From: Dactylis glomerata | Taxonomy: Eukaryota > Streptophyta > Magnoliopsida > Poales > Poaceae | Direction of reading: 5' to 3' | Length of the DNA stretch: 64,000 nt | NCBI GenBank assembly: GCA_007115705.1 | Contig: QXEO01000149.1 | Span: 918,450-982,449 of the forward strand | Shown here: positions 45,201 through 57,110 of the stretch, one piece after another | How positions within the stretch are numbered: position 1 is the stretch's first letter | Layout: each line of letters opens with the position of its first letter | Program-made: the position numbers and the translations under genes | The notes under the pieces: model-generated | What the model was told of the DNA's origin: nothing | Database searches by the model: none | The model's input: only the letters and a program-made list of their open reading frames with translations

Positions 45201-45700
45201 AGATTGCCAAAAACAGGAAAGCTGGAATATGAGCTTCTGGACATGCAAGAGAGAGATGCTTTGGCTTTAGATAAGTGGGCTTAGGATAGAAGACATGCAT
45301 GGAGTGGTTCTCGGCACTTGGCATTGCAAAACACAAGAAATCTTTGGAAAAACCAATGCTAGTGCCTTCCCATTTCAAGGATAGAGATAATGACGAAAAA
45401 GCTCAATAAAACTCAAATAGGATTTGCAAAGAATCAACTCTTCGAAAAGAAGAGGTCGGTGGCCGAGGCCACCATGTATCAGTGTTATGGCATTGGACCG
45501 CGAAGATATATCTTGGGTCCATAACCAATACTCGTCATTGAAACTCATATATCACAAAAATGATAGAAAGAGAACAATTTTGTCACTATTGGCATAATGG
45601 GGGGAGGGATAGCCCAATAGATTAGGACCGCACTCCCCCTATCTCCATGCCCACACCTAAACCAAACAAGTATTGAAGAATAGGTGTGTTTGCAAGATGC

Positions 45701-48697
45701 TCAAGCCACACTCCTTGAATCAATGATATTTAGCTCATTCCTCAAATATCCAAATCTTGCTTCATCAAGGGGCTTCGTGAATATGTCGGCAAGTTGATCC
45801 TTGGTGCTTACATATGCAAGCTCAATATCACCACGGGCAACATGATCTCTAATAAAATGATTCCGGATCTCAATATGCTTGGTTCTTGAATGTTGCACCG
45901 GATTATAGGCTATCTTGATAGCACTCTCATTGTCACATAAAAGAGGCACTTTGTCACAATTGACACCATATTCCTTTAAAGTTTGCCTCATCCATAACAA
46001 TTGAGTGCATCCACTTGCGGCGGCAATATATTCGGCTTCGGCGGTGGAGAGAGATATACAATTTTGCTTCTTAGAAGACCAACACACCAAAGACCTACCA
46101 AGAAATTGGCAAGCTCCGGAGGTTGATTTCCTATCATCCTTGTCACCGGCCCAATCCGAATCCGTGAAGCCACAAAGAGAGAAATCCGAGCCTTTGGGAT
46201 ACCAAAGCCCATAAGTTGGGGTATGAACCAAATATCGAAAGATTCTCTTAACCGCCATAAGGTGGCTTTCTTTAGGAGCGGCTTGATACCTTGCACACAC
46301 ACCTACACTCAACACAATATTGGGTCTAGATGCGCAAAGGTAAAGCAAAGAACCGATCATAGAACGGTATACCTTTTGATCCACATCTTTACCATTGGGA
46401 TCAAGCTCAAGATGACATTTTGTGGCCATTGGTGTGGCGGCCCCATTTAGTTCTTTCATCTTGAACCTCTTGAGCATGTCTTGGACATATTTGGCTTGAT
46501 AAATGAAAGTCCCTTCTTTCAATTGCTTGATTTCAAAACCAAGAAAGAACTTCATTTCGCCCATCATAGACATCTCGAACCTATCGGTCATAAGCTTTGA
46601 AAATTCATCATTAAAAGCTTTGTTAGTAGAGCCAAAGATAATATCATCAACATATAGTTGGCATACGAAAAGCTCCCCATTGACCCTCTTAGTAAAAAGA
46701 GTAGGATCGATTTGCCCAACTTCAAACCCACGGTCTACCAACAACTCCCTAAGGTGCTCATACCACGCACGTGGGGCTTGTTTAAGGCCATAGAGTGCCT
46801 TATGGAGTTTGTAGACATGGTTAGGAAAGTTGAGATCCTCAAACCCCGGGGGTTGCTTAACATACACTTCCTCTTTCAATGGACCATTAAGAAAAGCACT
46901 CTTAACATCCATTTGTTGCAACTTAAAATTATGATGAGTGGCATATGCAAGAAGGATACGGATGGACTCAAGACGAGCCACGGGAGCATAAGTTTCTCCA
47001 AAGTCAATGCCTTCAACTTGAGAGAAACCTTGAGCAACCAATCTTGCCTTGTTCCTCACAACAATTCCATGCTCATCTTGCTTGTTCTTGAATATCCACT
47101 TTGTGCCAATCACATTGCGGCACTCCTTTGGCTTCTCTACTAACACCCATACATTATTGCGCTTGAAGTTGTTGAGTTCTTCATGCATAGCATCCAACCA
47201 ATCCGGATCTTCAAGTGCTTCAAATACTTTCTTGGGTTCAATCATGGAGATATAAGCATGATGAGAGCTAAATTGTGCCAATTGACGCCGAGTTGACACT
47301 TTGCTTCTTAAATCTCCAATAACCCTCTCAAGGGTATGACCTTTAAGTTCCAAATCTCTTTCAACTCTTTTCTTACGACGGGCTTCAATCTCCTCATTTG
47401 ACCTTGGAGGAGTCACTTGATCATCTTGATCATTTTGGTCCCCGTCTTGACCATCAAATTGACCTTGATCATCATTATCTTCATGAGTAGGTTGATCTTG
47501 GTCATGTGAAGAATTGGGGGCGGATGAAATAACCGGAGAGGATGGTGGTGCCCCTTCTTCTTCATGAAGGTCCTTGTCTTGTTCTTCGGTTGGTGCATTA
47601 GTTGCTTCCTTGGGAGAGGCTTGTTGAGCTTGTGAAGATGAAGGCTCCACTTGAGTAGAGCATAGTCCTTCCCGGTCGGCCACAAGGTGTCCCTCAATGG
47701 GGCGGAAAAATCCCACGCCCATTCTTCCTATGGCTTCTCGAGGTATTTCATCATCTACATCACAAGAAACAACATCTCGCCCCCCTTGGGAGCCGTCATT
47801 CTCTTCGAATACCACACTACAAGATTCTTCAACACATCCGGTGGACTTGTTGAAGACTCTATAAGTGTGGGATTCGGCACCATAACCAACAAAAATACCT
47901 TCTATTGCTTTTGGATCAAATTTACCTAAACGAACTCCTTTTCTTTTAAAGAAACACTTACACCCGAAAACCCGGTAGTAGGAGATGTTGGGCTTGCTTC
48001 CGATGAGTATTTCATATGGAGTCTTGTTTAGGCTTTTGCGGAGGAAGAGCCGGTTTGAAGAATGACAAGCCGTAGAGATAGCTTCGGCCCAAAAGTTGTA
48101 TGGAGACTTAAACTCCGCCAACATGGACCTAGCCATATCCATAAGAGTCCGGTTCTTCCTCTCGGCTACACCATTTTGTTGAGGGGTATATGCAGCGGAA
48201 TATTGATGACGAATCCCCTCATCACTAAGAAATCCATTTAAGGTGTAGTTCTTGAACTCCGAGCCATTGTCACTTCTAATTGCCAAAATAGTTTGCCCAT
48301 GTTGACGTTCAACTTCCTTGGCAAAGTCGATGACGGTTTGTTGAGTCTCACTCTTATGCTTGAAGAAGTAGACCCAAGTATATCTTGAATAGTCATCAAC
48401 AATCACCAAACAATATTTCTTCCCACCAAGACTTGCATGAGAAGGAGGACCAAAAAGATCCACATGAAGGAGCTCCAAGATCCTCTTGGAAGAAATGATA
48501 GTCTTGCTTGGGTGGGGAGAATCATGCATTTTTCCTAGAACGCAAGCCCTGCAAACACGATCTTTGGCAAAAGAAACATTCTCTTTTAGTCCGAGTATGT
48601 GGCCACCCTTGTGAAGGCTTTGCAAAGTTCTCATATTGACATGGGCTAGTCGGCGATGCCAAAGCCAACCCACATCGGCCTTTCCAAATAAACACAT
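45701..48697 (-). CDS. Copia Pol: integrase, reverse transcriptase, RNase H (998 aa)
   Basis: This frame holds the bulk of the copia polyprotein. It has a GAG-pre-integrase HHCC region (about 10-60) and an integrase core with D80, D143 and E179 (35 residues between the last two). A Ser/Asp/Gln-rich linker follows (about 340-440). Reverse transcriptase has a YGLKQAPRAW segment and the YVDD catalytic box at 682-685. RNase H has TDSDWAGD, STAEAEY and CDNESA, with the catalytic acidic residues present. Domain order INT-RT-RH is diagnostic for Ty1/copia. The protein ends at 45701 with a normal stop, and all catalytic motifs are intact. Its apparent start is artificial: protease should be fused upstream, but a one-base frameshift near 48715-48720 separates them. 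The enzyme could act only if that shift were bypassed, so the locus is probably defective. Confidence 0.93.
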   Translation of the reverse strand: MCLFGKADVGWLWHRRLAHVNMRTLQSLHKGGHILGLKENVSFAKDRVCRACVLGKMHDSPHPSKTIISSKRILELLHVDLFGPPSHASLGGKKYCLVIVDDYSRYTWVYFFKHKSETQQTVIDFAKEVERQHGQTILAIRSDNGSEFKNYTLNGFLSDEGIRHQYSAAYTPQQNGVAERKNRTLMDMARSMLAEFKSPYNFWAEAISTACHSSNRLFLRKSLNKTPYEILIGSKPNISYYRVFGCKCFFKRKGVRLGKFDPKAIEGIFVGYGAESHTYRVFNKSTGCVEESCSVVFEENDGSQGGRDVVSCDVDDEIPREAIGRMGVGFFRPIEGHLVADREGLCSTQVEPSSSQAQQASPKEATNAPTEEQDKDLHEEEGAPPSSPVISSAPNSSHDQDQPTHEDNDDQGQFDGQDGDQNDQDDQVTPPRSNEEIEARRKKRVERDLELKGHTLERVIGDLRSKVSTRRQLAQFSSHHAYISMIEPKKVFEALEDPDWLDAMHEELNNFKRNNVWVLVEKPKECRNVIGTKWIFKNKQDEHGIVVRNKARLVAQGFSQVEGIDFGETYAPVARLESIRILLAYATHHNFKLQQMDVKSAFLNGPLKEEVYVKQPPGFEDLNFPNHVYKLHKALYGLKQAPRAWYEHLRELLVDRGFEVGQIDPTLFTKRVNGELFVCQLYVDDIIFGSTNKAFNDEFSKLMTDRFEMSMMGEMKFFLGFEIKQLKEGTFIYQAKYVQDMLKRFKMKELNGAATPMATKCHLELDPNGKDVDQKVYRSMIGSLLYLCASRPNIVLSVGVCARYQAAPKESHLMAVKRIFRYLVHTPTYGLWYPKGSDFSLCGFTDSDWAGDKDDRKSTSGACQFLGRSLVCWSSKKQNCISLSTAEAEYIAAASGCTQLLWMRQTLKEYGVNCDKVPLLCDNESAIKIAYNPVQHSRTKHIEIRNHFIRDHVARGDIELAYVSTKDQLADIFTKPLDEARFGYLRNELNIIDSRSVA

Positions 48698-49080
48698 TGC
48701 ACTTGTAGTGGTTTTCCCCGAAACTCCACCACATACAAGTTATTTTCAATGTGTCCAACGAAAGCGACCTTTAGAGACTTGCTCCACAAGAGTACCACAA
48801 TGGCATTATCAATGAAGACGGCAAAGCCCATCTTACCAAGTGCACGAACTGAAAGTAAATTGTAACCTAGGGTCTCAACAAGCATGACATCCACAAGGGA
48901 AATATCCGGTGCGACTACCACCTTGCCAAGACCCAATACCTCGGATTGTGACATGTCTCCATAAGTGACGGTTATGTGGTTGTCATTTGGTCTCATCTCC
49001 ATCAAAATCTTCTTGCTTCCGGTCATATGACTTGTGCATCCACTATCAAGCACCCATTTTGATCCACCGGAAGCATAGTC
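48646..49080 (-). pseudogene. Copia aspartic protease region, frameshifted from the rest of Pol
   Basis: The minus-strand translation starts YASGGSKWVLDSGCTSHMTG, containing the DSG active site of retropepsins and the usual copia context. It continues through LGKVVVAPDISLVDVML and YNLLSVRALGKMGF. Near the end the frame departs at a CGGGGAAAAC stretch (about 48715-48720), where one extra base separates it from the integrase frame. A TAG stop at 49083-49081 lies immediately upstream in the same frame, at the gag-pol boundary. Confidence 0.85.
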
Positions 49081-49090
49081 CTACAAGAGA

Positions 49091-51491
49091 TCATTGCTTG
49101 GTTTTAGGTCCCCATTTTTCAATGGGTCCTCTTTTGTTAGCAACAAGGGTCTTTGGAACCCAAATAGACCAAGCAATATAACCATCATTTGGACCAACAT
49201 ATTTTGCATAAACATCACCATAATAATCACGAAATAAGACATAGTGAGGATTAGCAATTCCCGCATGATCATCATGAGTGGCTTTGCCACCCACAATAGG
49301 ATCCTTCTTTGCTTGTGCGGGCTTGGCCTTCTTTTTCTTGTTGTTCTTCTTCTTCTTCTTTGAGACATAGCCAATCCCCGTTTTATCACCAAATGCCTTT
49401 TGCTTACTCAAAAGGTCATTCAAGTTTTTCTCACCTATGGGAATGGAGGACTTGGCAAGCTCATCTTTCAACCTAGCATTTTCTTCAATAACATTTGCAT
49501 GATCACAAGTAGAAGTAGAAGAACTAGGTACATTATTCTTAGTCAATTGAATTTGAAGTTGTTCATGTGACTTGGTAAGAATAGAGTGTTCACTTTTCAA
49601 GGCCTTGTGAGCCTTGTCAAGATCTTCTAAATCCTTAACAAGTATATCATGACCAACACCAAATTCAACCTTTTCCTTTTTGAGCATTTTTTCTTTAGCA
49701 CGAGCATGGTCACGCTCTTTAGTGAGTTTGGAAACAACTTCATTATTAGCTTCCTCAATGGAATCGAGCTTCTCTTCAAGATTTGCTCGTTCCTCTTGCT
49801 CTTCTTCAAGAGACTCGGTTAGTGAGGCAATATCTTGAGCATATTCTTTTTCAAGCCTCATTTGTTCTTCTAGTTTTTCAAGAGTTTTACCATATTGGCT
49901 CAATAGACGTTCAAAGTGAATCTTATGAACACCATCTACACTAGACACATAATCATCAAAAGCAACAATTTCTTCCTTTACTCTAAGACTAGCAAGATCA
50001 TTCAAGGAAGCATCATTTGTCTTAGAGGAAGAGAAAGATGTGGGTGATACCTCGGAAGACTTGGCCATAAGGCACTTGACGTTCTTGACAAGAGAGTCCT
50101 CATTGGGGGATTCAAAGAGTGATGTGGAGGAAGTTGAGGTGGTTGCCATTGCGGCCATCTCACTAGTTGTAGTTTCTTGTTCTTCACTCTCACTTGTGGA
50201 GTACTCTTCTTGAGTCAAGAACACAAACTTTGGTTGTTTCTTCTTTGGTCCACCCTTCTTCACAAATGGCTTCTTGGATGGTGACTTGGTCTTGCTTTTG
50301 AAGACGAGCTTTCCACCATGGTCTTCTCTCTTCTCATAAGGGCACTCGGCAACAAAGTGAAATCTATCATTGCAATTGTAGCAAGTCCTCACCCTTTGAC
50401 CATTGTTGTCATTCCTTTGATAGCCACTTGACTTGCTTCTTCTTTGATTGTCTTCTTTAGCCTTGTGTGGATCAACCCAAAAGGTTTTTCCATAGAAGGC
50501 CATGTGCTCATTGTACTCATGCCTTATGTCCTCGGGACACATCTCTAGTCTTGCTTCAATATTCGCTTGAAGAGGAACCTCTTTCTCAACCACACTTGCT
50601 TTCAATGCAAGATTAGAGCTTCTTTGCATTCCTATGGCACGGGCACGGGCATCTTCCGCATTTTGTGCGGAAACCTTGTAGGCTTGAATCTCTTGCATCA
50701 CTTGATTGGAGGTCATCTCATTGAAGTTGTGCTTTCCTTGAACACTCTTCACATCCGCGGGCTCATATGGAGTGAGAGCAAGAATGTACTTCATCTTGAT
50801 CCACTCATCATCAATATGGTGAGCACCGAGGTTCTTGAAGGTGGTAGCAATAGCCTTGAGTCTTCTATACATCTCTTGATGATCCTCACCATCCATCATG
50901 AAGAAACCCTCCGCTTGATTTGAGAAGGCAATATATCTTGTTTTCTTCATGCTCTCGTTGCCAACAAAGACGTCGGAGAGTCCTTGCCAAGCTTCTTTGG
51001 CGGTGGAGAAGTGTTGGATGTGAGGCAAGTCCTTGGATCCCACGGCGACTTGAATCATGTGAAGAGCGGTAGCATTGAGTTGGCTATCGACCGTCTCTCT
51101 TCTTGTCATGTTGTGGGGATCCACGGCCTTGAATCCTTCCTCAACGATCCTCCAAAGCTCGATGCAAGAACTGCGCATATGAGAGATCATTTGATATTGC
51201 CATTGACCAAAGTTTAATGCATCAAGCTTAGGCGGATCACCTCTATGGTTAATATGAGGATGAGGAACCGGCGGGTCGGGTGAATACCAATGCGGGTATT
51301 CACCTTTCCCGTCGGCCTTGGTGGAAGACTAAGCATTGCCATTTTTGTCGGCACCCTCCTCATCTATCCCCACATTCTCCACTTGTGGAGTAGCGGGTTT
51401 TTCCGGAGGTGGAGAAGCATTAGCAGTTTTAGCTTGCATGAGTTGCGCCATCATTTCACGCAACTCACTTATTTGAGATGTCATGGAAGCC
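49091..51491 (-). pseudogene. Copia Gag, N-terminally truncated, one internal stop
   Basis: The 699-residue uninterrupted part (51190-49091) begins just after the conserved LNFGQWQYQM segment. It has the copia UBN2-type Gag domain in its first 200 residues and a CCHC knuckle with C270, C273, H278 and C283. A Ser/Lys-rich linker follows, then a long coiled coil (about residues 430-570, repeated Glu/Lys heptads), which is typical of large SIRE-type Gags. The same frame extends upstream to the element D insertion at 51491 but carries a TAG at 51331-51329. Everything further upstream, including the start codon, was lost when the element D insertion was followed by a deletion. A frame difference also separates the end of this frame from the pol frame at about 49091-49130. 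Confidence 0.85.
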
Positions 51492-53083
51492 TGATACGTC
51501 TCAAACGTATCTATAATTTTTGATGCTCCATGCTTGTTTTTACACCATTTGCCTATTGTTTCGTTACACTTAGTGGTACTTTTATACATTTTCCGGAACT
51601 AACCTATTAACGAAGTGCCACAGTGCCAGTTTCCTGTTTTCTGCTGTTTTTGTGTTTCAGAAGTGATACACAGGAAATATTCTCGGAATTGGACGAAACA
51701 AGTTCCTGAAGTCATATTTCACGGGGAAGCTCCCAAACATCCGAAGACCTGACGGAGGGGGGCCACGTGGCCCCCACACACAGGGGCGGCGCGGCCATCC
51801 CCCTGGCCGCGTCGGGCCCGCGTGAGGGGCCGTGGTCCCTCCTCTGACATCGTACTTTCGCCTATATAAACCCCCTGACGAGAAAAACCTAAGGACCCGA
51901 TCAGTTTTCCAGAATACATCGCGATCCGCCGCCGCCGTTGACCCGAAGATCGGGAGGGTCCAGAAGCTCTTCCCGGCACCCTGCCGGAGAGGGGAATCGC
52001 CACCGGAGGTCTTCTTCATCGCCATGCTTGCCTCCGGAGCGATGAGTGAGTAGTCTACCTTGGACTATGGGTCCATAGCAGTAGCTAGATGGTTGTCTTC
52101 TCCACCATGTGCTTCATGTTTAGATCTCATGAGCTGCCCTACATGATTGAGATCACCGTTATGTAATTCTATGATGTTGGTTTGTTGGGATCCGATGAAT
52201 ATTGGTGTTTATGATTAAGTTGCTGTACTGAATTATATCTTTTGTTATCTCTATGTTGTTTATGATCTTGCATGCTCTCCGTTGTTAGTAGCTATCTTGG
52301 CCGAGTAGTTGCTAGTGACTCCAAGAGGGGGTATTTATGCTCGATAGTGGGTTCATGCCTCTATTTCACCTGGGGGAGTGACAGAAACCTCTAAGGTGGT
52401 AGATGTGCTGTTGCTACTAGGGAGAAAACAACATTCATATGCTCAAGGGCATATGCTTTGTTTACATTACACACTTTGCTTAATGCAATTATCTGTTGTT
52501 CGCAACTTAATACTTTTGGGGTGTTCGGATGATATCCCCGAGGGTGGATTATTAGTCATAGATGCAGTTGGATGGCGGTCTATGTATTTTGTTGTAATGC
52601 CAGAGTAAATCTCATAGTGATCTTCTTGACATATCACGTTATCTTTATTCTATCAATTGCCCAACTGTAATTTGTTTACCCAGCATGTTATTTATCTATG
52701 GAGAGACACCACTAGTGAACTGTGGACCCCGGTCCTATTTTAATCATATTGCAATCACCTGTTTACTTTTCCCGCACTGTTTATTTTACTAGCATATTAC
52801 TACTGTTTTCCACTCGATACACTCATAACCTTTGTTTCAAGCAAACCGGTGAGATTGACAACCTCATCGCAAGTTGGGGACAAAGTATTTGTTTGTGTGT
52901 GTGCAGGTTCCACAAACACCTTCAGTCGTCATCGTCTCTCTTCTCCTGATCGATAAACCTTGGTTTCTTAACTGAGGGAAAACTAGCCGCTGCACTCATC
53001 ATACCTTCCTCTTGGGGTTCCCAACGGGCTGGTCATTCACCACGCACAAGGACTGTCTGTTGCCACATTCACCTTAAGCATCA
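51492..53083 (+). repeat. 5' LTR of element D
   Basis: It runs TGATACGTCTCAAACG...TTAAGCATCA. A TATA-like CTATATAAAC lies at 51862-51871. Its last 50 bases differ from those of C and lack the internal primer-site-like copy. Confidence 0.92.
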
Positions 53084-53093
53084 GCTACTTTTC

Positions 53094-53111
53094 TGGCGCC
53101 GTTGCCGGGGA
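53094..53111 (+). promoter_or_regulatory. Primer binding site (tRNA-Asp) of element D
   Basis: TGGCGCCGTTGCCGGGGA, 10 bases after the LTR. Confidence 0.92.
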
Positions 53112-53270
53112 AGAGAGAAGACTTCTGCGAGGGGAGTTCTTCGCACACACATTCTTTACTTTGTTATTTGTTTTGCTTTACTTTATTTTATTTTACCTGC
53201 ATTGCTTTTTATCAAAAATCCAAAAAAATTAGAATCCTTGGTAGTTGTTTTTACTTTACTTTAGTTTATC

Positions 53271-53864
53271 ATGCTGTTTCCTAAGTTCGTTCTGGAGGAC
53301 CTCTCAGTAGGTAGTGGTTCAATTATTGGAAATAGAAACATTGAGGAGTTCTTTAATCACATTAGTATGCATGAGGAAGTTGAGGAAAAATCTTGGATTG
53401 AGCTTGCTCCTAGTATTGAAGTTGCTTCTGTTTGTTTAATTGATATGTTGGAAACTAGGTTTGCTAGTCTTAATCCCTATATGCAATACATGTTCCTCAA
53501 GCTTCATGAAATTGAGGATCCCGAAAAGAAAGCTTTTATCTTGGAAACTCTGCGCCTAGAATTTAAGGATGTCGTTGTTGAAGCTAGGAAGGTTCTTAAA
53601 CGTTTTAATAAACTCGGTTCTCCTATAAATGTTATTAGTACAGATGATAAAGAGCCCGAAATACCCATTCCTTGCAAGCTTTTGGGATTGAGTGAAGCTT
53701 TTGAAAATAATTTTGACTGGATTTGTACTGAAAATCTTTTTGATGAGAATAGTGTGCCAAAGAATGATCACAAAGAGTCTTCTAAAACTTATGTGGATGA
53801 AATACAATGTCTTATTGATAAGACCTCTGCTGTTGATCTTGATGCTTCTTCTGAAAATACTTGA
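53271..53864 (+). CDS. Unknown 197-residue protein of element D
   Basis: This is an intact homologue of the ORF in element C, at the same position behind the same leader. The N-terminal half is almost the same (VLEDLSVGSGSIIG, NIEEFFNHISM). The C-terminal half differs at many positions but keeps landmarks such as WICTENLFDENSVPK and SAVDLDASS. No Gag, zinc knuckle or enzymatic motif is seen. Its coding sequence differs from that of C more than the non-coding sequence on either side does, which is the reverse of ordinary expectation. Its function is unknown. The shared position and retained frame argue that it is a real product and not a chance ORF. Confidence 0.65.
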   Translation: MLFPKFVLEDLSVGSGSIIGNRNIEEFFNHISMHEEVEEKSWIELAPSIEVASVCLIDMLETRFASLNPYMQYMFLKLHEIEDPEKKAFILETLRLEFKDVVVEARKVLKRFNKLGSPINVISTDDKEPEIPIPCKLLGLSEAFENNFDWICTENLFDENSVPKNDHKESSKTYVDEIQCLIDKTSAVDLDASSENT

Positions 53865-56777
53865 TTCGCACTTTTCTGCGCCTAGCTCAAAGGCGTTAAA
53901 GAAAAGCACTCTTGGGAGATAACCCATTGTTTACTTTTCAGTACCTTTTCTTTTATTTGAGTCTTGGAAGTCATTACTACTGTAATGACCGCTCCTTATC
54001 TTGTTTATTTCGTCTTTGTGCCAAGAGAAGCCTCTAATTTGAGCGAGGTAAAGATTTGGGGTTATTGCTGTCCTGAAACTGTTTTCGGTGCTGCACCGTA
54101 AAAATTCGTGACAATTCTCTGTTTATCTTTTGGACCTGCGATTTCTTGTGCATATGCCCCAGGTTATATCCAAACATTTCTTAGTTGAACACTTTTTGAT
54201 TTGAGCAACATAAAATCCCTCAAAAATTCGTCCATTATCAGCTGTTCAGTTTTGACAGATTTCTGCCAATATTTGTTTTTGCCACTTTATCGCTTTCTTT
54301 TGAGTTCTTTTTTATCATAGAACTCTTGTGGAAGTTGCTACAGTAGTATATACTTTATATGTGGTGGTTTTGAGTTGAAACCTGAAGCTAAAAGAGGTTG
54401 AATATATTTTATGCTTACACTAATGTTGCTAATAGAATTGTGTTTAGTTTTGTATGAAGGAAGTTTTCAAGTGTAGGGATTGGAGAATGATGAGATGAGT
54501 TGAAGAATGGACAAAAGCTCAAGCTTGGGGATGCCCATGCATTACCCCAAGAAATATCCAAGAAGTACAAGCGTCAAAGCTTGGGGATGCCCCCGAGGCA
54601 CCCCTTCTTCATCGGCAAAAATCAGGTCACCTTTCAAAACACTATATTTTTATTGCTTCATGCACTATGTGTTTTTCTTGGAGCGTCAGTTGTTTTAGTT
54701 TTCTTAGTTGGTTTAGTTTGTTTGTTTGCTGCAATAAATGGTTGGACCCCAACAAATTTCCTTTGGAGGAGATGTACTCGTTTTCATTTGCAAAGAATGC
54801 TCTAGTTTTCACTCTTATTAAAAATCGAGTGTTCTACTTTTTCTGCTACTGCTTTTGGTTTTCGTTTTCGCCTTGATATGCGTTCAGATCTTGTCATATC
54901 TTTTCATCAAGGTGTATTTTTGCCTCTGATCTTCATTGGTTTTCATCAAAAGAGGTGTTTATAAAAATTTCAAATGGTGTTGGAAAAGAGAAAAAGCTTT
55001 GTGCAAAATAGTGGTACAAGAAGGAGCTTGTGTAGACTGCGGCTTAGGCTTTTTCATGTCATGCTTGATGTCTTTTTGATAGTATGCTTAGTGGTTTTGC
55101 TGTAGCATGACTTGTCTCAAATAACTGAGATTGCTTAATGAGCCTTTGAAAAATCATGCGTTGTTTTTATTGTATGGAAGCATTATTTTGGTTTTCTCCT
55201 TGATGCTTTATTTGGGTTGACTTGGCGCATGCTCACACATGTTAGACTCTTCCAAAGTCGCCATTAGCCTTCATGATCATTTAGTTTTTGACTTTTGATG
55301 CCATCGTATGCTTCTTTTAATGTCGCTTTGTCGCTTTGCATGATTATGGCCATTATTGCTCTCTTAGTTGGTCGCTCCCAATCTTTTGCTAGCCCTCGCC
55401 TTGTACTGAGTATGAGCTCTACTCGTGCATCCAACTCCTAAAAGCCAAAGTTTTCCATTATGTCCACCATACATACCTATTAGCAATTTGCTATTCCAAG
55501 TAAATTTGACTTGCTTTTATTTTCTCTTCAAATTAAACTCTTACCAGTGTTATGCGAAATTCGGTCAGTAAAGCTCTCACGAACCGGAAGGCACACTTTA
55601 CTTTTTCCTGTTCTTAAAAATTTGACATTGTGGTCTTTTATGCTGAGTTGTTATGCTTGCAAGTTGTAAGTTGGATTCTAGCCCAGCCATGCTGTCATGG
55701 GGCAAGCTTTCAACATTGCACTTCTTATTTGAGTTGATATCGTGATCTTTTGTTTATGGATGCCCGCTGTGTGAAATGAATTGGGAATCTTGTGAGGATC
55801 ATGGAGTTTTTATATGTGTTAGGGAAACGCCGGGCCACCAATCTAAGCCATGCATAATTCATGGTGGAAATTTGCAGCATACCCATGGTGAACATTCGAC
55901 GACGCATCTCACAATAAAAAGCTAAACAATATAGCAAATAAAAGAGATGTCGAGGTGTTCATTGTCTGCTTGTCCTGTCATTTTGGTGTGGGCTTGTTCC
56001 ATGTCATCGGGCACGGAGGTACCCCATTGGCGGTTCTCAATGATATGCATATACTTACAATGACAAGAGCCTTGCTTGGGACTCTAAGTAAATTAGCATG
56101 GTTTGGGTACTCGTATTCACGGGACATGAGGTTTTCAACTTATGATTTGTCAAGCATATGCATCATAACTGTTCTCGCATTAACTTTAACCATTCAAGAT
56201 GCTTATGATGGGGGCAATGAGAGCTCAAAGCCGGTAAGTACCATAATTTTTGAAGGTTATAAAACTTGCAATCACTGCTTCCCTCTGCGAAGGGCCTTTC
56301 TTTTACTTTTATGTTGAGTCACCACCTTCTTTCTTTATGCACCATTAAGAGAGCATAGTTGTCATTCTTAGTGTGATATGCATTGTCCCAAAGTTCATTG
56401 ATTAACTCATATTGTTGGTTTCACTTGTTCTTAAATTATTTGTATCTAGTCGCCCTCTTAAACTTTGAGGTGTCCTATGCATTTATGTTTTGCTCTCTTT
56501 GAAGGACAAGCTGAAAACCATTTGTATGTTTTTCCTTATGATTTGAACACACGTTTGACTTTCATTGTTTCATTATCATGATCTTTTGTTTGTGTTCATT
56601 TGCATGTTTACAACATGGTTGCTAAGTTCTTATTGTCATGATTATATCTTTCATGCCCATGTTTTAAGTTCTATTGATCCCAGCTCACCAATGCTTACAT
56701 ATATGATCAAGATTGTGTAGGTGCATGTCACCTCAAAAATTATTCTTTGTTATCACTTACCTACTCGAGGACGAGCA
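53865..56777 (+). other. Conserved non-coding 3' domain of element D
   Basis: It is near-identical to that of C, including the hairpin at 53960-53979 and the duplicated purine motif (about 54519-54594). Confidence 0.85.
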
Positions 56778-56798
56778 GGAGTTAAGCTTGGGGATGCT
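56778..56798 (+). promoter_or_regulatory. Polypurine tract of element D
   Basis: GGAGTTAAGCTTGGGGATGC plus T, directly before the LTR start TGATACAT. Confidence 0.8.
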
Positions 56799-57110
56799 TG
56801 ATACATCTCAAACGTATCTATAATTTTTGATGCTCCATGCTTATTTTTACACCATTTGCCTATTGTTTCGTTACACTTAGTGGTACTTTTATACATTTTC
56901 TGGAACTAACCTATTAACGAAGTGCCACAGTGCCAGTTTCCTGTTTTCTGCTGTTTTTGTGTTTCAGAAGTGATACACAGGAAATATTCTCGGAATTGGA
57001 CGAAACAAGTTCCTGAAGTCATATTTCACGGGGAAGCTCCCAAACATCCGAAGACCTGACGGAGGGGGGCCACGTGGCCCCCACACACAGGGGCGGCGCG
57101 GCCACCCCCC
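56799..57110 (+). repeat. Truncated 3' LTR of element D
   Basis: The 312 retained bases differ from the 5' LTR at four sites by eye, all transitions. One is in the terminal stem (TGATACAT for TGATACGT). Confidence 0.9.

Larger units (their letters stand above)
51492..57110 (+). mobile_element. LTR retrotransposon D, non-autonomous, truncated at the right
   Basis: It belongs to the same group as C. It has a 5' LTR (1592 bp), tRNA-Asp primer site, a 197-residue ORF homologous to that of C, the same 3' non-coding domain, a polypurine tract, and only the first 312 bases of the 3' LTR. The break at 57110/57111 fuses it to copia LTR sequence with at most one base of overlap, so its right target duplication is gone. 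It is inserted in the copia gag. Confidence 0.93.
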
